Shown here: positions 1 to 6,040 of the stretch, piece after piece
How positions within the stretch are numbered: position 1 is the first letter of the stretch
Layout of the letters: every line of letters starts with the position of its first letter
NCBI GenBank assembly: GCA_031255615.1
Contig: JAIRSD010000034.1
Span: 1 to 10,776, forward strand
From: Treponema sp.
Lineage (GTDB): Bacteria; Spirochaetota; Spirochaetia; Treponematales; Breznakiellaceae
Direction: 5' to 3'
DNA length: 10,776 nucleotides
Translations under genes and position numbers: made by a program
The notes under the pieces: generated by a model
Database searches by the model: none
What the model was told of the DNA's origin: nothing
What the model saw: the letters and a program-made list of their open reading frames with translations, nothing else

Positions 1-945
1 CTGCGGCAGCGGAAAAAGGAAATCATCGAAAACGAAGCGGCGGGCCTTTTGGAGTTCATGGATACGGTCCACGATCTGTCCTACGTCTCGGGCCACGACT
101 TTGTGAAGAAACGCTTCAAGAGCGCCGCCCGGGCCATTAAACTGGGCCGCCTGGACGTGCTGCCCATGGGCTACCTCCTGTCCGGCCCCGTGGGCACGGG
201 GAAAAGTTTCATGGTCGGCGCCTTTGCCGGGGAAATCGGCATCCCCATGGTAAAGTTCCGCAACTTCCGCTCCAAATGGCAGGGGGACACGGAGTCCAAC
301 CTGGAAAAGGTCCTGAACATCCTGAAAGCCATGGCCCCCGTGGCGGTCATGATCGACGAGGCCGACGCCTTCCTGGGGGACCGGGACCAGGAGGGGGACT
401 CCGGCACCAGCAACCGGGTCTTCGCCCAGATCGCCAGCTTCATGGGGAACACCGAATACCGGGGCAAGATCATCTGGTTCCTCATCACCTGTCGGCCCGA
501 TCTCATCCCCATCGACCTGAAACGCCAGGGCCGGGCGGAGGAACACCTGGCCCTGTTTTACCCGGAAAGCGACCGGGAGCGGGAGGCCCTGTTCGACACC
601 CTGGTGCGGAAACTGGACCTTTCCATCCGCAAGTTTCCCATCACGGAGCTGTTCAAGAAGTTCCAGCACGAGTTTTCCGGCGCCGACCTGGAGGCCGTCC
701 TTATCCGGGCCAAACTCCGGGCCGCCATGGAGGATCGCAGCTTTATCAGCCGGGAAGACATGGAGGAGGTCATGGGGGACTTTATCCCCGCCGCCTACCC
801 CCACGAGATCGAGCTCCAAAACCTGGTCGCCGTCCTGGAATGTACCAGCAAGGAGATGATCCCCCGGCGCTTCCGCAACCTGGAGCGGACCAAACTGGTC
901 AACACCATCCTGGAGCTAAAAACCCTCCTGGGGGAGCGCGGTTAG
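1..945 (+). CDS. AAA+ ATPase, 5' end outside the window
   Basis: This is the C-terminal 314 residues of an AAA family ATPase. The frame is open from base 1, so the TTG at 49 is probably an internal codon and the true start lies upstream. Walker A GPVGTGKS is at visible residues 62-69, and Walker B VAVMIDEAD ends at 122. The second region of homology follows at about 158-184 (LITCRPDLIPIDLKRQGR), with R175 or R178 as the arginine-finger candidate. A small helical lid contains FSGADLEAVLIRAKLRAA. This arrangement is typical of classic AAA proteins, which use ATP hydrolysis to remodel protein partners; the partner cannot be read from this part. No protease or membrane segment is visible, and the protein ends about 55 residues after the lid. 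Being an AAA ATPase is certain; its cellular role is unknown. Confidence 0.93.
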   Translation: MRQRKKEIIENEAAGLLEFMDTVHDLSYVSGHDFVKKRFKSAARAIKLGRLDVLPMGYLLSGPVGTGKSFMVGAFAGEIGIPMVKFRNFRSKWQGDTESNLEKVLNILKAMAPVAVMIDEADAFLGDRDQEGDSGTSNRVFAQIASFMGNTEYRGKIIWFLITCRPDLIPIDLKRQGRAEEHLALFYPESDREREALFDTLVRKLDLSIRKFPITELFKKFQHEFSGADLEAVLIRAKLRAAMEDRSFISREDMEEVMGDFIPAAYPHEIELQNLVAVLECTSKEMIPRRFRNLERTKLVNTILELKTLLGERG

Positions 946-1013
946 CGCACGGTCCGGGATCCGGCGAATCGGCGTTCCGCTTTACGAATTCCGGCCATGT
1001 ATCGCGTTTTTTA

Positions 1014-1100
1014 GGGCGCATCCCCGCCTGCGGCGGGGACCGGGCTATCCGCTCCAACAAAAACCCTGCGGGTTTTTATTCCGCTTCTATCCCTTGCGCG
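1014..1100. repeat. Head module of hairpin element, copy 1
   Basis: This stretch matches 8762-8870. Both read GGGCGCA, a stem with loop TGC, then CCGGGCTATCCGCTCCAA, a variable hairpin, and TTCCGCTTCTATCCCTTG followed by CGCG. The ends form a short inverted repeat (GCGCA at 1016-1020, TGCGC at 1095-1099). Stem 1 is 1021-1028 with 1032-1039. The variable hairpin here is an 8-bp stem, 1059-1066 with 1070-1077, again with loop TGC. No coding potential is visible. Function is unknown. Confidence 0.8.
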
Positions 1101-1275
1101 GGCGGGAAAGGGCGTCCCTGCCCTTTCCCGCCTTCGAAGGCGCCGCGTCTCCGGCGCACCAGGCTCCTTCCCCGGAAACCGCCGGCCTCCCTGCCGCCGG
1201 CAGTTTGCCGCCGGCCTCCCTGCCTTGGCCGAAGTCTGCGGGCGCGGGGTCGGAAGCCCCGCAACAGGGAGGCCG
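1101..1275. repeat. Hairpin chain following head module, copy 1
   Basis: A perfect 13-bp stem pairs 1101-1113 with 1120-1132 around a 6-base loop. A 17-base direct repeat, CCGCCGGCCTCCCTGCC, lies at 1179-1195 and 1208-1224. An 11-bp pairing joins CGGCCTCCCTG (1212-1222) to CAGGGAGGCCG (1265-1275) and encloses a GCGGGG/CCCCGC hairpin (1244-1249 with 1257-1262). Because the head module is shared with 8762-8870 but the tail is not, I read this as a variable tail. Confidence 0.6.
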
Positions 1276-1328
1276 AACCGAAAGGGGCCGTCAAAGGCGA
1301 TGCGTTGAAAGCGCAGGAAGGGCGGCGA

Positions 1329-1498
1329 ACGGAAGAAATTTACCACAAAGGCGAAGAAGGCGCACGAAGACTGGGGATTGAAGGCGCTTTTTCATTCCTT
1401 CGTGTTCCTGGCGAGCCGCAGCTCGCCTTTGTGCGCCTTGGTGGTTAACATTCTTATTCCCGGTCGTTTCGCTTATCCGGTGATTGAGTATACAAGGT
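1329..1498 (-). repeat. Dispersed CCACGAAGG-type repeat, copy A1
   Basis: This is the reverse complement of the units at 10133-10552. It carries TTTACCACAAAGGCG at one end and GTGGTTAACATTCTTATTC near the other. The centre is a 7-bp hairpin, GGCGAGC (1410-1416) with GCTCGCC (1421-1427). Both arms are variants of CCACRAAGGCG...CACGAAG, so the unit is an imperfect long inverted repeat. It lacks the ~40-base tail found in the next copy and contains no gene. Confidence 0.8.
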
Positions 1499-1688
1499 GT
1501 GAGTAAGCCGCTTAGCCTAAAAGACCGGATATGCAGACGGAAGAAATTTACCACAAAGGCGGAGATTGAAGGCGCCTTTTCATTCCTTCGTGTTCCTGGC
1601 GAGCCGTAGTTCGCCTTTGTGCGCCTTCGTGGTTAACATTCTTATTCCCGGTCGTTTCGCTTATCCGGTGGTTTAGTGTAAGCAAGGC
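1499..1688 (-). repeat. Dispersed CCACGAAGG-type repeat, copy A2
   Basis: This is a second copy in the same orientation as A1, with a period of 208 bases between the GGAAGAAATTTACC landmarks at 1331 and 1539. Compared with A1 it has lost about 20 bases from one arm just after ACCACAAAGGCG. The central hairpin (1598-1615) has changed to GGCGAGC/GTTCGCC but still pairs through a G-T wobble. Bases 1499-1538 are the tail (CTAAAAGACCGGATATGCAG) that also ends the 10133-10552 copies. Confidence 0.8.
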
Positions 1689-1695
1689 GCCACAT

Positions 1696-1754
1696 TCCTT
1701 TGCGTTCCTTCGTGGTTAAAATCCCCGTTCCCGGTGGTTTAGCGCAATGAAGGT
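1696..1754 (-). repeat. Partial dispersed repeat, remnant A3
   Basis: The words CCTTCGTGGTTAA and CCCGGTGGTTTAG are shared with the end of A2, but the sequence between them is shortened and the rest of the unit is missing. I read it as a decayed third copy just upstream of the carD promoter. Confidence 0.55.
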
Positions 1755-1798
1755 GTGCGGAGTCCGCCGAACCGGAAACCGCCGCCGCGCAACGGATC

Positions 1799-1827
1799 TT
1801 GCGGCGGGGAAGCCCATTCGTTATAGT
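1799..1827 (+). promoter_or_regulatory. Predicted sigma-70-type promoter of carD
   Basis: TTGCGG (1799-1804) and TATAGT (1822-1827) are separated by 17 bases. The -10 box matches the consensus at 5 of 6 positions and the -35 box at 3 of 6. Only 8 bases lie between the -10 box and the ATG at 1836, so transcription would begin at or within a base or two of the start codon. No Shine-Dalgarno sequence is visible, which fits. Confidence 0.6.
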
Positions 1828-1835
1828 AGCTTTGT

Positions 1836-2333
1836 ATGAGCAAGGCCAAGAATTTTCAGGTAAACCAGAAGGTGGTGTATCCCAGCCAGGGCGTCGGGGT
1901 CATCACCGCCATCGAAGAAAAGGAATTTAAAAACGAGAACATTCCCTATTATGTGATTTACCTGGAAGTGTCGGATATGACGATCATGGTGCCGGTGGAC
2001 AAGGCGGCGGGGCTGGGGATCCGGGCCATCGTTCCTTCCAAGGAGGCCCAGCGGGCGCTGGAACTTATCGGCGAGGATTTTGAGCCGATTACCTCGGACT
2101 GGAAGGAACGGTATAACAAGAACCTGGATCTGCTGAAAAAGGGGAGCGTTACCGATATTGCCACGATTGTCAGGACCCTTTACCACCGCAGCAAAGTAAA
2201 GGAGCTGCCCATTCTGGAGCGGAAGCTCTATGACTCGGCCCTGAAACTTCTGGAGGACGAGGTTTCCTATTCCCTCAAGAAGCCCCGGGAAGAGGTGGAA
2301 AACATGATTTTTACCCGTCTGGAGTCCCGGTAG
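1836..2333 (+). CDS. carD: CarD/CdnL-family transcription regulator
   Basis: This encodes a 165-aa protein of the CarD family, which binds the RNA polymerase beta subunit and stabilises open complexes at promoters. The N-terminal Tudor-like RNAP-interaction domain (about residues 7-65) begins with KVVYPSQGVGVITAIE, the hallmark opening shared with transcription-repair coupling factor. The C-terminal part (about 80-165) is helical and charged, as expected for the DNA-contacting domain. The length fits the family. The ATG at 1836 follows a good promoter but has no ribosome binding site. The gene heads the operon with ispD, 39 bases away. CarD membership is well supported; its targets here are unknown. 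Confidence 0.93.
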   Translation: MSKAKNFQVNQKVVYPSQGVGVITAIEEKEFKNENIPYYVIYLEVSDMTIMVPVDKAAGLGIRAIVPSKEAQRALELIGEDFEPITSDWKERYNKNLDLLKKGSVTDIATIVRTLYHRSKVKELPILERKLYDSALKLLEDEVSYSLKKPREEVENMIFTRLESR

Positions 2334-2372
2334 TGCGCCGGATTCCCCCGGACGGCCGAAGACCCTAGGTCC

Positions 2373-3137
2373 GTGGACGCATCCTTTGCGGCGGTTATCG
2401 CCGCCTCGGGTTCGTCTTCCCGGATGGGCCTGTCCGGCCGCGCCGGGCCGTCCAAAAAGGAGTACCTTCCCTTGGGACCGGCCTATGTTGACCGGGCGGG
2501 GAAGCCCCTGACCGTGCTGGGGGCCGCCGTTTCCGCCTTCGCGGACATAGGGGAGGTCGCCGTCATCGTCGTCGCCGTTCCCCCCGGCGGGGAGGCGGAG
2601 GCCCGGGCCGCCCTGCCGGTATATCTGTCCCCCCCCCCCGTCGGCAATTCCCCGCCGGGGCCCAAACTTCTCTTCGCGTCCGGCGGTTCCAGCCGGCGGA
2701 TTTCGGTGCACCGCGCCTTGTCTCTGCTCGAATCCTACGGGCCTTCCTGGGTGCTTATCCACGACGGCGCCCGGCCCTGGGTAAGCGGGGCCCTTATCCG
2801 GCGGGTCATGGCGGGGACCCGGACATACGCCGCCGCCGTGCCCCTGCTTCCCCTGGCGGAAACTCCCAAGGAAATCGACGGTCAAGGCTTTATCCGGCGG
2901 CACCTGCGCCGTTCCGGCCTGGGCTCCGCCCAAACGCCCCAGGGCTTTGCCTTTCCCGGTATCCTCCGGGCCCATGAACGGGGGGCGGAACGGGAATCGG
3001 CGGAGTCCTACGAATACACCGACGACGCGGAGCTTTGGGGGGAATTCTGCGGCCCCGTGGCCGTGGTGCCGGGGGAGCGGGAAAACCGGAAGATCACCTA
3101 TCCCGAGGATCTGTGCCTCCGGGAGTCCCGCCGGTGA
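2373..3137 (+). CDS. ispD: 2-C-methyl-D-erythritol 4-phosphate cytidylyltransferase
   Basis: IspD transfers CMP from CTP to methylerythritol phosphate in the cytoplasmic MEP pathway to isoprenoid precursors. The 254-aa product shows the family signatures in order: AASGSSSRMG (10-19) with R17, KKEY with K29 as the likely catalytic lysine, GGSSRRISVHRAL (104-116), HDGARPWV (130-137), QTPQGF (187-192), TDDAE (216-220) and ENRKITYPEDL (237-247). It starts with GTG, and only a weak AGGT precedes it. It overlaps ispF by 4 bases (GTGA), so the two proteins are separate here rather than fused as in some bacteria. An 11-C run (2629-2639) encodes S-P-P-P inside the gene without breaking the frame. Slightly long for IspD because of inserts near 22-45 and 85-98. 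Confidence 0.94.
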   Translation: MDASFAAVIAASGSSSRMGLSGRAGPSKKEYLPLGPAYVDRAGKPLTVLGAAVSAFADIGEVAVIVVAVPPGGEAEARAALPVYLSPPPVGNSPPGPKLLFASGGSSRRISVHRALSLLESYGPSWVLIHDGARPWVSGALIRRVMAGTRTYAAAVPLLPLAETPKEIDGQGFIRRHLRRSGLGSAQTPQGFAFPGILRAHERGAERESAESYEYTDDAELWGEFCGPVAVVPGERENRKITYPEDLCLRESRR

Positions 3138-3634
3138 CGCGGATCGGTCTGGGCCGGGATTTGCACCGCCTGGTCTTGGGACGGCCCTTCCTCCTGGGGG
3201 GGCTGCGCCTCGAATCGGAGCGGGGGGAGCTGGGCCATTCCGACGGGGACGTGCTGGCCCACGCGGTAACCGACGCCCTCTTGGGGGCCGCCGGCCTGGG
3301 GGACATCGGCGCCCTGTTCCCCCCTTCGGACCCCCAATGGCGGGACGCCGATTCCCTGGAACTCCTGAAAAAAGCCTGGGCCCTGGTAAAGGGGCAGGGC
3401 TGGGATCTGGTCAACTTGGACTGCGTGGTATGCTGCGAAGAACCCCGGCTGCTCCCCCGCCGGGAGGAGATCCGCGCTTCCCTGGCCGGGGCCCTGGGGG
3501 TCCCGCCGGCCCGGGTCTTCGTCAAGGGGAAGACCGCCGAGGGCCTGGGGCCTGTGGGGGAAGGCCGGGCCGTGGAGGCCCTGGCGATCTGCCTGTTGGA
3601 AGGGGAGGGGATCCCCGATCCGGGGGAAAAATGA
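3134..3634 (+). CDS. ispF: 2-C-methyl-D-erythritol 2,4-cyclodiphosphate synthase
   Basis: IspF cyclises the CDP-methylerythritol phosphate product, releasing CMP, in the MEP pathway. The 166-aa length is usual for the family. Metal ligands match D9 and H11 (GRDLHRL) and H43, after GHSDGDVLAHA. The signature TDALLGAAGLGDIGALFPPSD follows at 46-66, and the nucleotide-binding loop KGKTAEGLG is at 131-139, with T134 and E136 at the expected places. The GTG at 3134 overlaps the ispD stop, and starting there gives the normal MTRIGLGRDLH N-terminus. The open frame upstream belongs to the ispD shadow. Its stop overlaps the ATG of nth, so translation of all three genes is likely coupled. Confidence 0.95.
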   Translation: MTRIGLGRDLHRLVLGRPFLLGGLRLESERGELGHSDGDVLAHAVTDALLGAAGLGDIGALFPPSDPQWRDADSLELLKKAWALVKGQGWDLVNLDCVVCCEEPRLLPRREEIRASLAGALGVPPARVFVKGKTAEGLGPVGEGRAVEALAICLLEGEGIPDPGEK

Positions 3635-4305
3635 TAAAAACAAACGGAGATTCGATCCCCTGGGGCCGAATCGTCGCGGCCCTGGAAACATGGCGCGGGG
3701 GCCTGGACGATCCCTCGGTCAGCACCGTGGCGGAGCGGTACAGCCGGGATCCCTGGGCGGTGCTGGTTTCTACCATCCTGAGCCTGCGTACCAAGGACGA
3801 GGTAACCCTGGCCGCCTCGGCGCGGCTTTTGAAGGAGGCCCCCGGTCCCGCGGAACTCTCCGCCCTGGACGAGGAGGTCCTGGCCCGGCTTGCCTATCCG
3901 GCGGGTTTTTACCGCACCAAGGCGGCGAATCTCAAAAAGATTGCCCGGATTCTCCTGGAACAATACGGCGGCGGGGTCCCGGCGGACATGGAGGCCCTCC
4001 TCGCCCTGCCGGGGGTGGGGCGCAAAACCGCCAACCTGGTGCTTATAGAAGCCTTTGATCTGCCGGGGATCTGCGTGGATGTCCATGTGCACCGGATCTG
4101 CAACCGGGCCGGCTGGATAGAAACCAAGAATCCCGAGGAGACGGAGGCGGCCCTGCGGACCTGTCTCCCCCCGCGGTATTGGAAGGGCATCAACGCCCTT
4201 TTGGTGCTTTACGGCCAGCAGACCTGCCGCCCCCTGAGCCCCCATTGCTCCCGCTGCGTCATCTCCCGCTATTGCCTGCGGCGGGGGGTGGAGAAAAGCC
4301 GCTGA
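3631..4305 (+). CDS. nth: Endonuclease III (DNA glycosylase/AP lyase)
   Basis: The enzyme removes oxidised pyrimidines from DNA and cleaves the abasic site in base-excision repair. The 224-aa product has the helix-hairpin-helix LPGVGRKTANLV with catalytic K132, and the catalytic aspartate D150 in VDVHVHR, 18 residues later, the same spacing as K120-D138 of E. coli Nth. Four cysteines, C199-X6-C206-X2-C209-X5-C215, form the [4Fe-4S] cluster. In place of the E. coli LSAQATD segment it reads LSLRTKD, a form I associate with a divergent Nth subgroup. The ATG at 3631 overlaps the ispF stop (ATGA). It ends 15 bases before the convergent minus-strand gene, with no visible terminator in the gap. Confidence 0.95.
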   Translation: MIKTNGDSIPWGRIVAALETWRGGLDDPSVSTVAERYSRDPWAVLVSTILSLRTKDEVTLAASARLLKEAPGPAELSALDEEVLARLAYPAGFYRTKAANLKKIARILLEQYGGGVPADMEALLALPGVGRKTANLVLIEAFDLPGICVDVHVHRICNRAGWIETKNPEETEAALRTCLPPRYWKGINALLVLYGQQTCRPLSPHCSRCVISRYCLRRGVEKSR

Positions 4306-4320
4306 GGGGGAGGCCCGCGT

Positions 4321-6039
4321 TTAAGGCAGCATGACCACGTCCGGCAGGGGCTGGTAGCTTTTGAAGGCGAGGTACTTGAAAGGGTGGATGTCCAGGACGT
4401 TGGGGTACCAACCGTCAACCTCGCCGGTATCCACGATGTTCAAAGCCGGGCTGTAGGAAATGGGGATAATCGTACCCCGATTCAGGAGAAGTTTCTCCGC
4501 CTCCGCCAGGGTGGCGAGGCGTTCCTTCCCCTCCTGAATCATGGACCTCTCTATCAGGGCCTCGTAATCCGCGTCGTTCAGCCGGGCGTCGTTCAGGTTG
4601 GAATCCCGCCGCCAGATTTGCAGGAAGGCGTAGGGATCGGCAAAGTCCCCAATCCAGGTAGAAGAAGCCACCCCGTATCCGCTTTCCTTTAGGGAATCCA
4701 GGTAGCGGCGGTAGGGCACCTCTTCAATCCGTACCGGCACCCCCAGTTTTTCCCTCCAGGCCCGGGCCATGAGTTCCCCCATCCGGGCGGAGTCCGGAGA
4801 GGGACTCCGGCGCAGCACCAGCTCCGGCAGCCCCCGCCCCCCGGCATAACCCGCCTCCTCCAGCAGACGGAGCGCCTCGTCAACGTCGGTGCGATCCAGC
4901 CCCTCAATTTCAGGGTACCCCATGATGGGGTAGATAAGGGTCTTGGCGGGAAGAAAGTAGCCTTCCCGCATGGTTTCCCAGGGCAGCGCCAGAATAAGGG
5001 CCTGTCGTACCCGGTAGTCCGACCAGGGCTTTTCGGCGGAACGGATAAAATAATAGTGGGTGGCAAACATGGGATTCACGACGATACCGGAACGATCCGT
5101 CAGGGTGTCCAGGTTCACGTTTCCGGCGATCCACAGGGCCCGGCCGGAATTCCAAAGGCCGGAAGCCTCATCGTCGTCTTCGGCATACAGGACGACGATC
5201 CGGTTCAGGCTTACCCGCAGGGAATCCCAGTAGTGGTTATTCTTTGCCAGAACCAGCCTGGTAAAATTACCTTCGGCGGAATCCTGTTCCGCAATGTAGA
5301 AGGGGCCGTTGGATATCGGGGGAACGGCGGACCAGTCTTCCTTTCTCAGCATGGAAGGATGCACCGGGCTAAAGGAATGGTGGCAGAGCATGAGGGGGAA
5401 GAAGGAGGCCGGCGAACTCAGCCGGACCACCAGGGTTTTATCCCCCTCCGCCTCTATGCCCACGGCGGCCGGATCCTTCGTCTTTCCGGTACGGTATTCC
5501 CAGGCTCCCTGGATCACGTCGAAAAGACTCGAATAGGGAGATTCCCTGGCGGGATCCAAAAGGGAAATCCACGCCGCCCGAAAATCCTCCGCCCGCAGGC
5601 TGTCCCCGTTCCAGTAGGCCGCATCGTTCCGAATCGTAAAGGTCCATACCTTCTTGTCCTCCGAGACTTCCCAGCGTTCCGCCGCGCCGGGCACCGGTTC
5701 CATAGTAAAGGGGTGGTAGGAAAAAAGCCCCTCGTAGAGGGCGGTGAAAAGCTGGGATTCGCTGGCAATGTAGGACTTCCGGGGATCCAGTTCCACGCTT
5801 CCCCTGCTGAAAGCGATGGTAATTTCGTCCCGCCGTGGGGCCCGGGGCCGGGTTTCCGCGATGCCGGGGCCCGGAAGAACCGGCCCCGCATCTTCCGGGG
5901 CGGAGGGCGCCGAAAAGACGGGGGGCTCCGAAGGGGCGGGGCCCTCCCCGGAATCCCCGCCGGGTGGAGAACTCTGACAGGATCCGAAACACAACACAGG
6001 AATCAGCAACGCAAGGGGACCCCAAATTTTTCGATGCAT
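4321..6039 (-). CDS. Oligopeptide-binding lipoprotein (SBP family 5)
   Basis: This is an extracytoplasmic solute-binding protein of the OppA/DppA type, 572 aa. A lipoprotein signal peptide (MHRKIWGPLALLIPVLCFGS) precedes C21; the lipobox FGSC is relaxed, as in spirochaetes. A Pro/Gly/Glu-rich tether covers about 22-70. The SBP_bac_5 fold follows, with SVELDPRKSYIASESQLF (81-98), ALYEGLF and then WTFTIRNDAAYWNGDSLRAEDF (132-153), all typical of peptide-binding members. The ATG at 6039 is chosen because GGGAG lies 6 bases upstream and the signal peptide begins cleanly there; an upstream TTG at 6063 would add 8 residues. It starts 1 base after the stop of the 463-aa gene. No permease or ATPase gene lies nearby, so its transporter is encoded elsewhere or it serves another purpose. 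Its ligand cannot be inferred. Confidence 0.92.
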   Translation of the reverse strand: MHRKIWGPLALLIPVLCFGSCQSSPPGGDSGEGPAPSEPPVFSAPSAPEDAGPVLPGPGIAETRPRAPRRDEITIAFSRGSVELDPRKSYIASESQLFTALYEGLFSYHPFTMEPVPGAAERWEVSEDKKVWTFTIRNDAAYWNGDSLRAEDFRAAWISLLDPARESPYSSLFDVIQGAWEYRTGKTKDPAAVGIEAEGDKTLVVRLSSPASFFPLMLCHHSFSPVHPSMLRKEDWSAVPPISNGPFYIAEQDSAEGNFTRLVLAKNNHYWDSLRVSLNRIVVLYAEDDDEASGLWNSGRALWIAGNVNLDTLTDRSGIVVNPMFATHYYFIRSAEKPWSDYRVRQALILALPWETMREGYFLPAKTLIYPIMGYPEIEGLDRTDVDEALRLLEEAGYAGGRGLPELVLRRSPSPDSARMGELMARAWREKLGVPVRIEEVPYRRYLDSLKESGYGVASSTWIGDFADPYAFLQIWRRDSNLNDARLNDADYEALIERSMIQEGKERLATLAEAEKLLLNRGTIIPISYSPALNIVDTGEVDGWYPNVLDIHPFKYLAFKSYQPLPDVVMLP

Positions 6040-6040
6040 A

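Larger units (their letters stand above)
946..1835. other. Gene-free region of hairpins and repeats
   Basis: No open frame here has protein-like composition; those that exist run through repeats and arginine/proline/glycine-rich shadows. Bases 946-1013 hold a T6 tract at 1007-1012 after the ATPase gene. Bases 1014-1275 are a chain of hairpins, and 1329-1754 holds copies of a dispersed repeat. Bases 1276-1328 and 1755-1798 show nothing I can name. The carD promoter sits at 1799-1827. Confidence 0.8.

Noticed and set aside
276..1448. Long plus-strand open frame overlapping the ATPase gene and the repeat region
   Set aside because: It is the +2 shadow of the AAA gene and then runs through hairpins and repeats; composition is Gly/Pro/Arg-rich with no motif.
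1329..1754. CRISPR array
   Set aside because: Units are about 208 bases, similar along their whole length, with no short repeat and unique spacers.
2947..3630. Upstream extension of the nth frame
   Set aside because: The sequence is already explained by ispD and ispF in their own frames; Nth homology begins at ATG 3631.
4306..4320. Shared bidirectional terminator between nth and the convergent SBP gene
   Set aside because: The 15-base gap shows no inverted repeat or T tract.
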